This document shows, in pieces, positions 42,328 to 51,408 of a stretch of 64,000 bases of DNA. Below the pieces are notes generated by a model. That model searched no databases. It had not been told where the DNA came from and worked only from the letters and a program-made list of their open reading frames with translations. Origin of the DNA: Pontibacillus chungwhensis BH030062 (GTDB taxonomy: Bacteria > Bacillota > Bacilli > Bacillales > BH030062); contig NZ_AVBG01000003.1 of NCBI RefSeq assembly GCF_000770675.1, positions 310,001-374,000 of the forward strand, written 5' to 3'. The stretch's first letter is position 1; each line of letters starts with the position of its first letter. The position numbers and the translations under genes were made by a program.

Positions 42328-42463
42328 TAAGACCACCTCCCTCCTCTTCTCTAAGTCTATGAGAATGATGGGAGGGACATTCCTTTTTTACTAGATATAG
42401 AAGACCTCAAAAATAAAGTGGAATTACAGCGGGTCGGCTTGTGCTCCTTTTCATTTTAAGGAG

Positions 42464-43270
42464 CTACATTTTCTTCAAGTAGTTCATATCCTCTTCACTA
42501 ATCATGAAATTGACCTCAGTATTCGTCCTTAAATGCTTAGGAGTGACGGTTTTAGGTAGTGGAAGAAGTCCAAGCTGCAAATCAAACCGGACACTTAATT
42601 GAGCTACGGAAACACCGTATTTATCTGCGATCTCTGCAACCTTTTCGTTTTGTAGTAAGTCCCCGTGGGCAAGAGGGGAATATGCCTCAACAAGAATGCC
42701 TTTCTCTTGCGTATATTGAATCAAGTCCAATGGAGTATGGGTGATATTCGCTAGGATTTGATTGGCCATTGGCTTAACATTGCACACACTTAGAATGTTC
42801 TCAAGATCGACTTGTTGAAAGTTAGATACGCCAATCGCACGAAGTTTCCCAGCTTCGTATGCTTCTTCAAGCGCTCTCCATACTTCACGGTTTTCTTCAA
42901 AGTACCGATTATCACTACCGAACTCATTCCACGGTTGCGGGCAGTGAATGAGCATAAGATCAATGAATTCAAGCCCCAGCTTCTCTAATGACTGATCGAT
43001 GGATGCAACAGCCTCATCGTATGACTTTATTTCAGCAGCGACCTTTGATGTGATAAATAGTTCATCTCTTTTCACGCTAGAGGTAAGGATTCCTTCCCCG
43101 ACTCCTCTCTCATTTTCATAAGCCTGCGCTGTATCAATGTGACGATACCCAACTTTTATAGCCTCTCTTACTGTCTGTGCCACATCGCTATCATCAATCT
43201 TCCAAGTCCCAAGACCTAGTTTAGGAATCTCCATTCCATTTGATAGAGTATAATGTTCATTTAAAATCAA
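42464..43270 (-). CDS. Aldo/keto reductase
   Basis: This 268-residue NADPH-dependent oxidoreductase has the full catalytic tetrad: Asp in HIDTAQAY, Tyr in the same motif, Lys in ITSK and His in LIHCP. The C-terminal LPLPKTVTPKHLRTN binds the cofactor. Length matches the AKR5-type 2,5-diketogluconate reductase-like group. It begins with TTG behind AAGGGGAC. Monocistronic; substrate unknown. Confidence 0.92.
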   Translation of the reverse strand: MILNEHYTLSNGMEIPKLGLGTWKIDDSDVAQTVREAIKVGYRHIDTAQAYENERGVGEGILTSSVKRDELFITSKVAAEIKSYDEAVASIDQSLEKLGLEFIDLMLIHCPQPWNEFGSDNRYFEENREVWRALEEAYEAGKLRAIGVSNFQQVDLENILSVCNVKPMANQILANITHTPLDLIQYTQEKGILVEAYSPLAHGDLLQNEKVAEIADKYGVSVAQLSVRFDLQLGLLPLPKTVTPKHLRTNTEVNFMISEEDMNYLKKM

Positions 43271-43470
43271 CGTGAATGTCCCCTTTTGTTTTTATTTCGC
43301 CCATACCAAATAGCACAAAGGGAGAAGGATATTATTAAATCCACTCCCCTTTTATTCATTCGCACCTTGCAAAATATGGTACAGTAAAAGCGGTTTCATG
43401 TCGAGAAATATGGAACTGCGGAAACTTGAAGTAAGGGTGGCATTTTCCCAAAAGACTCTCTCACCTTGCT

Positions 43471-43983
43471 TTATGGATCTTCAATACTTACTTCAAGTAC
43501 CTCATCTCTATCTTGCAGCTTAACGCTCCACATGTTTTTTTCCTCTAAAAATTCGATGGCTACCACCACTTTTACGTCTTCTCCCGATTTGCTTAACGCT
43601 TTTATTAACGCTTCTGATTTCGATAGAGTAGCTCCTTCTGGTTTCTCCTCAGAAATGATTTCAACTTTACCGATCTTACCCTGTCCAGGATAAGATTCCA
43701 TTACACTACCTTCCACCCAAACATTGACTCGTTCGCCGATTGAAACTCCTTCAACATCACCAGAGCCCCAGAGTGCTTCGTGATAATCTTTACTCCCATC
43801 GTTATTGGCGTCTTTTGCGTCTGGATTAACTACTAGTATTCTTGAGTCGTCTTTATCCATTACATAGCCTGTATAAGACGGTTTCCCCATGTTTTGGTTT
43901 ACAGATTCATCAGAGGAAGTACAACCAGCGATTAATAGATTCATAAGGAACAAGAAGCCCATTACGCATAATCCCTTTCTCAT
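43471..43983 (-). CDS. DUF3221 lipoprotein with EF-hand-like loop (copy 1)
   Basis: This 170-residue protein has lipobox LIAGC (Cys21) and a DUF3221 core (GYVMDKDDSRILVV ... VNVWVEGSVMESYPGQGKIG). Residues 58-69, DANNDGSKDYHE, fit the 12-residue EF-hand calcium loop at positions 1, 3, 5, 6, 7, 9 and 12. A C-terminal domain of about 55 residues (ATLSKSEALIKALSK ... MWSVKLQDRDEVLEV) resembles a PepSY-type fold. The start follows the perfect AAAGGAGGTG. Role at the outer membrane face unknown; calcium binding is inference. Confidence 0.82.
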   Translation of the reverse strand: MRKGLCVMGFLFLMNLLIAGCTSSDESVNQNMGKPSYTGYVMDKDDSRILVVNPDAKDANNDGSKDYHEALWGSGDVEGVSIGERVNVWVEGSVMESYPGQGKIGKVEIISEEKPEGATLSKSEALIKALSKSGEDVKVVVAIEFLEEKNMWSVKLQDRDEVLEVSIEDP

Positions 43984-44145
43984 TCTTGCACCTCCTTTGT
44001 TTAATCCATTCGTCGAATAGATTCTTTCAAAAGTTACACCATTACAACTACGCGCTAGAGGGAAAGTAGACAACCTATATTTCATTATTTTCATTTTCTG
44101 TTAAAATTTGAAGGGTATAGTGAACCTCAGAAAGGAGGACAAAAT

Positions 44146-44499
44146 ATGATGACTGTTGAACTAACGAGATTTAGAGTGAAAGAGGGCAAGTCAGAGCGAG
44201 TTGATGAATGGTTGAAGTTTTTGAATGACAACATGAAAGATGTGCTCGTTACATTAGAAGGAGAAAAAATGTACGTTGAAACCATTTTTAGAGAGCATCT
44301 GAATGGCGAAGAGTTCCTATATTGGTATTCAGTCCAGGGGAAAGACGGCCAGGAAGTTGACCAGTCGGAACATTGGATAGATCAGAGGCATTTGGAGTTT
44401 TGGGATGAATGTATAGATGAAACCTTTAAGCCAAAAGACTTGAAGACAGAAGTGGTTATGATTCCTCAACGTGTAAGGGACAGCATGAACTCAGGTTAA
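44146..44499 (+). CDS. DUF6176 family protein
   Basis: This 117-residue soluble protein begins MMTVELTRFRVKEGKSERVD and contains the EKMYVETIFREHLNGEEFLY region typical of the DUF6176 family, which has a ferredoxin-like alpha/beta-barrel appearance and no known function. The ATG follows AAAGGAGG. Monocistronic, divergent from copy 1 of the DUF3221 lipoproteins. Confidence 0.75.
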   Translation: MMTVELTRFRVKEGKSERVDEWLKFLNDNMKDVLVTLEGEKMYVETIFREHLNGEEFLYWYSVQGKDGQEVDQSEHWIDQRHLEFWDECIDETFKPKDLKTEVVMIPQRVRDSMNSG

Positions 44500-44594
44500 T
44501 TAAGTTACCATTACATATCTTATTTTGACAAGCGCCGGGGGCGGTTCCAAGGACAGAGGGGACTATACCCTTCTCCTGAACCCCCCTCTTTATT

Positions 44595-45101
44595 TTATTT
44601 ATCTACCACGCTTATCTTAAATACAGAATCCTCTGCCCTCAATAGGTTTCGTAGCTTTACGACCCACTCGTTTTGTTCTTTTATATAAGTGATGGAGTCT
44701 ACAACATTCATTTTATCTTCTGTTTTGCTTAAGGCTTTTCTTAATGCCTCTGACTCCGAAAGAGTAGCTCCTTTTGGCTCTTCCCTCGATATGATTTCAA
44801 TTTCACTGATTTTAGCCTGTGCAGGATAGGATAGCATTACATCATCTTCTATCCACACTTGTACTCGGTCACCGATAGAAACACCCTTAACCTCCCCTTC
44901 CCCCCAGAAGGCGTCGTAATAATCTTCCCTGCCATTATTATTGACATCCTTTGCATTTGGATCAACTACCAGAATTCTTGAGCCCCTCTTATCCATAACA
45001 TAACCTACATCAGCTGATTCAGGATCCTTAGAAGAAGCACAACCTACTATTAATAGATTAACTAGCAACAGACAACTCATTAGAAATAGTACCTTTTTCA
45101 T
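44595..45101 (-). CDS. DUF3221 lipoprotein with EF-hand-like loop (copy 2)
   Basis: This 168-residue paralogue of the protein at 43471-43983 has lipobox LIVGC (Cys21), GYVMDKRGSRILVVDPNAKD, and DVNNNGREDYYD at 52-63 in the place of the EF-hand-like loop; position 5 is Asn and 7 Arg, so binding may be weaker. The C-terminal ATLSESEALRKALSK domain is also shared. The ATG follows GGAAGGA. The pair flanks an unrelated gene and probably arose by local duplication. Confidence 0.82.
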   Translation of the reverse strand: MKKVLFLMSCLLLVNLLIVGCASSKDPESADVGYVMDKRGSRILVVDPNAKDVNNNGREDYYDAFWGEGEVKGVSIGDRVQVWIEDDVMLSYPAQAKISEIEIISREEPKGATLSESEALRKALSKTEDKMNVVDSITYIKEQNEWVVKLRNLLRAEDSVFKISVVDK

Positions 45102-45225
45102 TTTAGATCCTTCCTATGTTTACTAAATTGGTCGTGTCTACCTTTTCAAAAGTTTCAACCTCGGGCGGGGCGGAGAGATAGGTACGTTGTTCTCTTTTTT
45201 ACTAGAAAGTCTGATAAATAAAATC

Positions 45226-45269
45226 AAAAAAACTGGCACGGCTTTTTTATATAAGGCCATGCCAGTTTC
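45226..45269 (-). terminator. Terminator of the small-peptide operon
   Basis: On the minus strand AACTGGCATGGC and GCCGTGCCAGTT pair with one mismatch and are followed by seven T. Confidence 0.85.
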
Positions 45270-45308
45270 ACTTCTTAAACGGTTCAAGCTTCGTACTCTT
45301 AAATGAAT

Positions 45309-45416
45309 TTAAGGATGGGCGTGTTTCTTATGCTGCACCCCTGCTTGAAGTAGCTTTTCCTCTCCTTCCCGCTCAATATGATCTTTCAAATCAAGCATAC
45401 TTTCAATTTGATTCAT
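45309..45416 (-). CDS. 35-residue small protein, translationally coupled
   Basis: The frame MNQIESMLDLKDHIEREGEE ending HKKHAHP starts at an ATG overlapping the stop of the upstream membrane protein gene (ATGA). GGAGCATTCG provides a ribosome site inside that gene. The product is hydrophilic with one likely amphipathic helix. Coupling, the ribosome site and a terminator 40 bp downstream support a real gene. Function unknown. Confidence 0.6.
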   Translation of the reverse strand: MNQIESMLDLKDHIEREGEEKLLQAGVQHKKHAHP

Positions 45417-45727
45417 TCGAATGCTCCTTTTATAACATGACATAGATTCCTCGGCACATACACTTGACCTTTGTTTGGAAAAAATATTTTATTCAATATT
45501 AAAATTAGGATGAACCCCATTAAAACATATCCAGGGAAAAGAACTAATCCAGAACCATCCCTGCCAAAAACAAGACTTAGATTCATAGATATATACACAT
45601 TGGCAGCGAACTCCAACATAAAAATCAACAAGACCCAAATAAAGTTTAGAGTTGTTAAACGGTTATAGAACGCACTTACTGCTATTAAAACTAAAACAAC
45701 TATTGCCAATATAGTAGCTTCTGACAT
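45413..45727 (-). CDS. Small membrane protein
   Basis: This 104-residue protein has three hydrophobic segments (about 5-20, 28-50 and 62-82). The ATG follows GGAGGAGGAAGG. Its stop codon overlaps the start of the 35-residue gene, forming a two-gene operon. No family recognised. Confidence 0.68.
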   Translation of the reverse strand: MSEATILAIVVLVLIAVSAFYNRLTTLNFIWVLLIFMLEFAANVYISMNLSLVFGRDGSGLVLFPGYVLMGFILILILNKIFFPNKGQVYVPRNLCHVIKGAFE

Positions 45728-45778
45728 CCTTCCTCCTCCTTAGACAGGGAGATGAGGACGCCAAACCAAACCGCTTCC

Positions 45779-46138
45779 TTAATCAACAACTTCAATCTCC
45801 CCCAAAGTAGATTGCGGTGGATAAGACTCGTTCGCCCCACCTTTCCCCCACACTCTCACTACTTGTCCAACCTCATACTCTGAAAAATCATCAAACCAAC
45901 TGTCCCTTTGGAATATGTGAGCCTCGTACTTTTCATCAGTAGACTGTAAAAGCTCGTCCCCACTCATACTGATCGCTTGTTCCTTTGTAATTCCATTCAC
46001 CACTAATACTTGAGTATCTTCTATCTCCACAAGGTGCCCTTCAATAGTGGGAGGCCCAGTAAAGTCTTGATCTTCTTGATTACAACCACCCAATATGAAT
46101 AGAACCACTATGAGGATGGTGACTAGATTTCGTTTCAT
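45779..46138 (-). CDS. DUF3221 lipoprotein (copy 3, without EF-hand loop)
   Basis: This 119-residue protein has lipobox ILGGC (Cys19) and the DUF3221 core (IEGHLVEIEDTQVLVV ... VRVWGKGGANESYPPQSTLG). Where copies 1 and 2 have the calcium-like loop this one has GITKEQAISMSGDELLQSTD, and it lacks the C-terminal extension, so it represents the plain form of the family. The ATG follows GTGAGGG. Confidence 0.8.
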   Translation of the reverse strand: MKRNLVTILIVVLFILGGCNQEDQDFTGPPTIEGHLVEIEDTQVLVVNGITKEQAISMSGDELLQSTDEKYEAHIFQRDSWFDDFSEYEVGQVVRVWGKGGANESYPPQSTLGEIEVVD

Positions 46139-46223
46139 ACCCTCACCCTTAAGATAAAAAGTTCGCTAATACCCAACTTGTGACGTTATTTAGGGTATTG
46201 TCCACTAGTTCCTTGTCCGCGCA

Positions 46224-46781
46224 TTATCGATTTTCGTTATATTGCCAATCTGCGGGCTCGAACATTTCACTTTCAAAAGCTTGAAACAGAACTTTAATTT
46301 CATGAATCTTCAGGTCATCGTAGTGAAGCTCTGACATAATGGCAGATAGATAAGTACTCTCACTTTTTAACTCTTCACTAATTTCAGTTGGAAGATAATC
46401 GGCTTGATAAGACGCTGCATCTCGTAAAGTTTTTGAAATTGCATCTAATTTATCAGACGCACTGTCCAACCCCATGTTATATTGATCCTCATATAATCCA
46501 GACTCAATAAGATGATCGAATTGATTTAGTAGATCACTTTCAATCCTTTGTAATTTCCAACTCGCTACAATGAGTTCTTCTTCCGTTTTCCTCCCTTCCG
46601 AAGCTTCAGATAAAAACTTCTCATAACGGTGAATCGATTCAAAGTTTTTCTCAACTTCCTCCGTATAACTTCTTTGCAACAATTCATGATATGAAAAAAG
46701 TCGATTAGCTACCAACACGAGACCTATTAATATAAGACTCGTAAACACAACATACACTATACGTTTTTTATTTTTACTCAA
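46224..46781 (-). CDS. Single-pass membrane protein with coiled-coil exterior
   Basis: This 185-residue protein has a basic N-terminus, one transmembrane helix (about 8-28) and a long, acidic, helical outer part. TTG at 46781 is chosen because GGAGGG lies 5-6 nt before it; the frame continues about 48 codons upstream, but that part runs through a hairpin repeat and is not credible. No domain recognised. Confidence 0.6.
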   Translation of the reverse strand: MSKNKKRIVYVVFTSLILIGLVLVANRLFSYHELLQRSYTEEVEKNFESIHRYEKFLSEASEGRKTEEELIVASWKLQRIESDLLNQFDHLIESGLYEDQYNMGLDSASDKLDAISKTLRDAASYQADYLPTEISEELKSESTYLSAIMSELHYDDLKIHEIKVLFQAFESEMFEPADWQYNENR

Positions 46782-46885
46782 CCAATCCCTCCATAGAAAT
46801 GTAGAAATTAAAGATATATGAGATCCTCGCCCACTGCATTCAAAGGTATTAAGTGATGGTACTTTCCTCTTATTACCTTTTATTG

Positions 46886-46914
46886 AGGCGGATAAGGACT
46901 CAGCCGATCCGCCT
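46886..46914. repeat. Hairpin AGGCGGAT / ATCCGCCT
   Basis: Eight-bp perfect inverted arms enclose 13 nt (GGCTGAGTCC on the minus strand). It lies upstream of the single-pass membrane protein gene. There is no T run, so it is a structured intergenic repeat. Confidence 0.5.
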
Positions 46915-47157
46915 TTGGCCTGCACAAAAGTAAACAGAATAGTGGAGTCATGATTAATAGACGTTAATTTATCTCATCACCCTTATGGATTCAAGCTGTT
47001 TATTTATCCAAAGCCCCTCATATGCCAATTATTTCAAAATCATTAGCCCCCTGCAACAGACACCCCCTAATACTTTGTAACATTATGTAAAATCCCTATC
47101 CTTTGCTATACTCTTGGTAGACTTTACTATACGCAATGATGAAAGAGGTGCGAAGAT

Positions 47158-47871
47158 TTGCTTTCGGTCCATATTCAAAGAGCAGGATATAACAAGAACA
47201 ACCTATACATAAAAGATGTTCACTTTGAAATAAGCCAAGGAGAAATCGTCGGATTAACGGGCCCTAATGGCGCAGGTAAGAGTACGACAATCAAAACGAT
47301 TTTAGGTGTGATGGATGAATGTAAGGGGGAGATCACCTCTCCTGATGATAGTAAAATTTCCTACATTCCAGAAGAGCCGATCCTTTATGAAAATTTGACA
47401 TTATGGGAGCATCTGGAGTTTGCCGCAGCTTCTCATCACATGCCTGAATCCGCCTGGAAAGAGAATGCTTATAGATTGCTAGAAACGTTCCAACTTAGCA
47501 TGGTTACAAACCTGCTCCCTATTCATTTTTCAAAAGGAATGAAGCAAAAAGCGTTAATCGTTTTAGGAGCCATGGTGAAACCAGATATCTACATAATCGA
47601 TGAGCCGTTTATTGGATTAGACCCGATCGCAACGAAGAATTTGATTTCCCTACTGAACTCAGAAAGAAACGATGGCGCTGCGATTCTTATGTCTACGCAC
47701 GTTTTAGACAGTGCTGAGAAACTGTGCGATCGATTTATTCTTATGGCTCAAGGGACAGTTATTACACAAGGGGATATGAAGACGATCAATTCGTACGCTA
47801 ACAAACCAGAAGGCACATCCTTACTCGATTGTTTTTATGAAATACTGGAGAGTTCTCATGATCAAAGCTAG
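47158..47871 (+). CDS. ecsA: EcsA-like ABC transporter ATP-binding protein
   Basis: This 237-residue ATPase has Walker A GPNGAGKST (near residue 38), the signature FSKGMKQKA, Walker B YIIDEP and the H-loop STHVL. The HFSKGMKQK form and the paired membrane gene identify the Ecs transporter, which in Bacillus affects secretion, sporulation and competence through membrane proteases. It starts with TTG behind AAAGAGGTG. Its 3' end overlaps ecsB by 14 bp. The usual neighbour hit is absent, so this may be a second Ecs system. Confidence 0.85.
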   Translation: MLSVHIQRAGYNKNNLYIKDVHFEISQGEIVGLTGPNGAGKSTTIKTILGVMDECKGEITSPDDSKISYIPEEPILYENLTLWEHLEFAAASHHMPESAWKENAYRLLETFQLSMVTNLLPIHFSKGMKQKALIVLGAMVKPDIYIIDEPFIGLDPIATKNLISLLNSERNDGAAILMSTHVLDSAEKLCDRFILMAQGTVITQGDMKTINSYANKPEGTSLLDCFYEILESSHDQS

Positions 47872-49069
47872 AAGCTTATTTTTATCAAGGTTACGATTAC
47901 ACTACCGTAATTTGTGGGAGACGATAAGATCTGTCGTAGATTGGATAGTCGTATTGTACATACTCGTACCAGCCCTTGCGATCTTCACTGCCTACTATAG
48001 GTCTTTATGGAGTGATACGCCTGAATATTTAGCTCAACTGCCAATTGAAGTCGTTCTGTTGATTATTTTTCTCTCTTCCTTTTTATATGACCTCAAATCA
48101 TTTATACATACTGGAGATCAACTGTTCTTAGTCCAAAACAAAGCCATTTTAAAAAGAGGGTCAATTCTTGGCCTATTCTACACGACGTTTATGATAACGA
48201 TATTCACTAGTCTTATGATGGTGATCTTTCTACCTGTGTTTAAAATGGGGCATGGCTTTTCTACGATGGGAATAATCGGTTTAGGAGGATATGTACTAGT
48301 CTCGAACATGGTCTTTGTCATGGTTAGAAAAGTGCTAAAGATTAATGGGGTATCACTTGTTTATACACTCCTATCCTACAGTCTACTATTGCTAGGTTAC
48401 CTATCTTTATGGAAGGTCTATTTAAACTTATCTTTAAGAGGAATGATTCTAGCACTACTCTTTTTAGCCATTCTTCTGTTTATTCTTATCTACAAACAGG
48501 CGATCTTTAGAGGGCGTAAATTCTTTTCTTTAGTCGCTTACGATGTAGCAGTGAATCACAAATGGACCAAGCTTCTATTGTGGCAAAACGGCCAGGCAAA
48601 ACTTGTGACCTTAAAGCCTACTAAGAAGGTTGTGCTGCTCAAAAAGCCTCTGTTTAAAAACCGATCCCCGCACAATGTATTAACTGAAACGTTTATCAAA
48701 ACGGTGATCCGAGACGGAGGCATGGTCCTGACATTGATTCAGTTATGCGTCTTACTAACTGTTTTCTTAGTGATTGTAGACAGTGTGTGGCTCAGTCTAT
48801 TCCTTTGGGCATTCTCGTTGTTTGCCTTTGTTAGCATTGCGAAGAGTTTATGGATGCATTTCCAAAGCAGTTCTTATTTCAAGATGTATAGATGGAGAGA
48901 GAAGGATCTGAATTTATCCTCGAAGAAAAGCATTCTTTTTATAGGTGGTCCTTTCATAACGTTTATAACGATTGTTTTTACGTTGGTGTATTTATCACCG
49001 GTTTGGATGATTGTCACCTTGGGGGGGTTGGTTGCTTTCGGCTATGTTTACACATATATATTTTTCTAA
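47858..49069 (+). CDS. ecsB: EcsB-like ABC transporter membrane protein
   Basis: This 403-residue protein has eight or more hydrophobic segments, an N-terminal MIKARSLFLSRLRLHYRNLW and a central cytoplasmic region (about 215-270) rich in lysine. Layout, length and coupling to ecsA identify EcsB. Start at 47858 follows GGAGAG; an upstream in-frame ATG lies inside ecsA and lacks a ribosome site. Confidence 0.85.
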   Translation: MIKARSLFLSRLRLHYRNLWETIRSVVDWIVVLYILVPALAIFTAYYRSLWSDTPEYLAQLPIEVVLLIIFLSSFLYDLKSFIHTGDQLFLVQNKAILKRGSILGLFYTTFMITIFTSLMMVIFLPVFKMGHGFSTMGIIGLGGYVLVSNMVFVMVRKVLKINGVSLVYTLLSYSLLLLGYLSLWKVYLNLSLRGMILALLFLAILLFILIYKQAIFRGRKFFSLVAYDVAVNHKWTKLLLWQNGQAKLVTLKPTKKVVLLKKPLFKNRSPHNVLTETFIKTVIRDGGMVLTLIQLCVLLTVFLVIVDSVWLSLFLWAFSLFAFVSIAKSLWMHFQSSSYFKMYRWREKDLNLSSKKSILFIGGPFITFITIVFTLVYLSPVWMIVTLGGLVAFGYVYTYIFF

Positions 49070-49093
49070 GGGACGGGAGAGAAGAAGATTAAT

Positions 49094-49627
49094 ATGAAGA
49101 AAAAGAAGATTTGGCTGATCATTTCTCTAACGATCACAGTTGTTATTATAGGAGCTTGTGCTCAGAGTGAAGCAAAAAACTCCAGTGAAGAAAAGGTTTA
49201 TAAGAGTATACAAAATGATACTAACAGCAGTAAGAATACTAGCGAAACGACTTACAAAGGGGAAACTATAAAACAAGGCGATCTAAAACTCACATTACAT
49301 AGCGTCAGAGAAACTAGTAAAGGTGCAATGGAGCCTGAAAACGATAAATTTATTATTGCGGATATAACCATTGAAAACACTGGCGATAAAGTAAAACATG
49401 TTTCCGTGTTAATGAATTTCGATATGTATAATGACGAAGGGGATAAACAAAAACATACTGTTTCTCCTCAGACGGATGGAGAGGCTGAAGGCGAATTGCC
49501 TCCAGGAGGTTCACTAAACGGTGAGATTGCTTTTGATGTAGAGGAAGCGGATAGTTATGAGCTAATGTTCAAGTTATTAGAACAACCTGGATGGGTTAGT
49601 TGGAAGATAAATGAAAGCGACTTATAA
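49094..49627 (+). CDS. DUF4352 lipoprotein
   Basis: This 177-residue protein has a lipoprotein-like signal (VVIIGAC, Cys22), a Ser/Asn/Thr-rich linker to about residue 52 and a C-terminal DUF4352 immunoglobulin-like domain (KFIIADITIENTGDKVKHV, ELPPGGSLNGEIAFDV). Such telokin-like domains often bind cell-wall or protein partners. It follows ecsB by 24 bp and may be co-transcribed. The ribosome site is weak (AGAAGAAG). Confidence 0.83.
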   Translation: MKKKKIWLIISLTITVVIIGACAQSEAKNSSEEKVYKSIQNDTNSSKNTSETTYKGETIKQGDLKLTLHSVRETSKGAMEPENDKFIIADITIENTGDKVKHVSVLMNFDMYNDEGDKQKHTVSPQTDGEAEGELPPGGSLNGEIAFDVEEADSYELMFKLLEQPGWVSWKINESDL

Positions 49628-49685
49628 ATGAAGGAAATATGTAGAATAACTGAGACAAAAGACCCGGCACCTTATTCCACAATAA

Positions 49686-49720
49686 TAAAAAGACCAAATC
49701 GCTATGGTTTGGTCTTTCTT
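49686..49720. terminator. Bidirectional terminator
   Basis: AAGACCAAA and TTTGGTCTT form a 9-bp stem with loop TCGCTATGG, with A and T runs outside, serving the converging DUF4352 and small membrane protein genes. Confidence 0.85.
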
Positions 49721-49746
49721 CAACTATGTGAATGGATTTTTTCATT

Positions 49747-49935
49747 CTAAATAGGACCGTCAGTATCATTGCCGTGCTTCATCTGATGCAATCCACTTTC
49801 TACATAAACTTGTTCGGAGTACGAGGCGTTTTTGATCCCATCATCTGATCCTACATTCAGGCTTCTCTTCTTGGCAATATAATCAACCAGTGCTCCGAAA
49901 CCGAGAAGACTGAGAATGATGATTAACCAAACCAT
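49747..49935 (-). CDS. Small single-helix protein, paralogue of the one at 36.4 kb
   Basis: This 62-residue protein has an N-terminal helix (MVWLIIILSLLGFGALVDYI) and a tail ending MKHGNDTDGPI. It is a paralogue of the protein at 36350-36532. ATG at 49935 follows GGAGGG; an upstream extension of 18 codons is not supported. Function unknown. Confidence 0.72.
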   Translation of the reverse strand: MVWLIIILSLLGFGALVDYIAKKRSLNVGSDDGIKNASYSEQVYVESGLHQMKHGNDTDGPI

Positions 49936-50113
49936 ACGGGGACCCTCCTTCACTTCCAAAATTTGATCCATTACAGAATATTTTAACAATAATATCCAGT
50001 TAGCGCAAATGTTATAAGATTACACAAGAATACGGATTGAACCCTTTACTACACCTAAGCAGGAATAAGGGGCATATGGTTATAGATAGTCTGATTGTCC
50101 CCTGTTACATGAA

Positions 50114-50467
50114 TCATTTACGCAAAATCTTCTCCATCGCTTTCCCCTTCGCTAACTCATCAATCAGCTTATCCAAATAGCGAATTTCCTGCATCGTTGG
50201 TTCTTCAATATCTTCCACACGCACACCACAGATTACACCTTTAATCATGGTGCGGGAAGGATTGAGCCCGGGGGCTTCTTCAAAGAAGGTTTCAAAGTCT
50301 GTCTCTTTTTGTAGTTGAGTTTCTAATCCTTCCTGGTCATAACCGGTTAGCCACCGGATGATCTCATCCACTTCTGATTTCGTGCGTCCCTTTTTCTCTG
50401 CTTTCTTAACATAGTGGGGGTAAACACTTGCGAAACTCATTGTATAGATTTTATGTTTCGTCATCAT
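50114..50467 (-). CDS. DUF2200 family protein
   Basis: This 117-residue soluble protein starts with [20 protein letters not shown] and contains [20 protein letters not shown], the DUF2200 signature. The family is widespread in bacteria with unknown function. The ATG follows AAAGGAAAG. Monocistronic, divergent from the small membrane protein at 50538. Confidence 0.85.
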   Translation of the reverse strand: MMTKHKIYTMSFASVYPHYVKKAEKKGRTKSEVDEIIRWLTGYDQEGLETQLQKETDFETFFEEAPGLNPSRTMIKGVICGVRVEDIEEPTMQEIRYLDKLIDELAKGKAMEKILRK

Positions 50468-50537
50468 CTATCTTTCCTTTCTGGTATAATTAGGTTTAAA
50501 GAATGTACAATTCGGTGGTATGCAAAAGGAGGATTTT

Positions 50538-50732
50538 ATGAGTCATGATGGATCTATAAAGATGAAAACAGAGGTATATGGAGCGCTAGTTATTGCTTTG
50601 AGTTGCTTATGTACTGCTATTATAACATGGGGAGATAACTGGATTCTGTCATGTATACTAGTGTTAGGGATTTTAATTTGTGGATCTATAGGAATTTTCG
50701 ATATAATCCGAATGATTAGAAATAAGCATTAA
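50538..50732 (+). CDS. Small two-helix membrane protein
   Basis: This 64-residue protein has two hydrophobic segments (about 15-31 and 36-55) and a basic C-terminus. Start at 50538 follows AAAGGAGG. No family recognised. Confidence 0.65.
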   Translation: MSHDGSIKMKTEVYGALVIALSCLCTAIITWGDNWILSCILVLGILICGSIGIFDIIRMIRNKH

Positions 50733-50816
50733 ATGTACTAGGCAGCTGTTAGCGATCTCACACAAATGTAGTTCACTACCTATTGCTATACTTCGCATAC
50801 ATATTCCCCTCTTTGT

Positions 50817-51269
50817 TTAACGATCACCACTGATAGCTCGAATCTCTTCACGTAGAGGCGCAAAAGTTTGATAGACTTCAACATTCTGAACGACCACAAA
50901 TCCTAGCAAAAATAACGCCACTGCCCCCTACAGATACATCGCCATTTTAAAATAGCGACTATTCCTCAATGATAAATAGAGAATCCATAGAATATTAAAC
51001 ATGAGAATACTAAATGAAAAGAGCATCTTAATTAGATTACGACTCTCACTTATATTCACCATGACCTTCATACTAAGAATTCTATTTTCCTCCCCCTTTA
51101 ACACATACGTTTTCTCTTCATTAAAGATATGCTCTACCGTCAAATTCCCCGTTCCTTCAGAAAGGGTATACGTATAAGGAGGGAAATGAATTCCGGGTAT
51201 ATAAAACAAGAAAGTCGGCAGAACGATGAACAAGAAAAAGATCAACATAATCTTCAGCCATTTATCCAA
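50817..51269 (-). pseudogene. Membrane protein gene split by an in-frame amber codon
   Basis: The 5' frame (TTG at 51269 behind GGAGGG) encodes 113 residues ending KMAMYL at a TAG (50928-50930). The same frame continues without shift for 36 more codons (GAVALFLLGFVVVQNVEVYQ onwards) to TAA at 50817. Joined, the sequence on both sides of the amber forms one unbroken transmembrane helix, so the ancestral protein was about 150 residues and a single change such as CAG to TAG interrupted it. The family is not recognised. It could also be a sequencing error. Confidence 0.7.
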
Positions 51270-51408
51270 TATAACACCCTCCAAGGTTTGGGCCCTTTCT
51301 ATTTATGGACTAATTATTTGAGAAAAATAAAGGAGCGTATTCACAGCTCTATAAAGCTATGAGTATGCTCCGCCTAGTTGATACTACTGGTATCTTTGCA
51401 TTTTGCAT

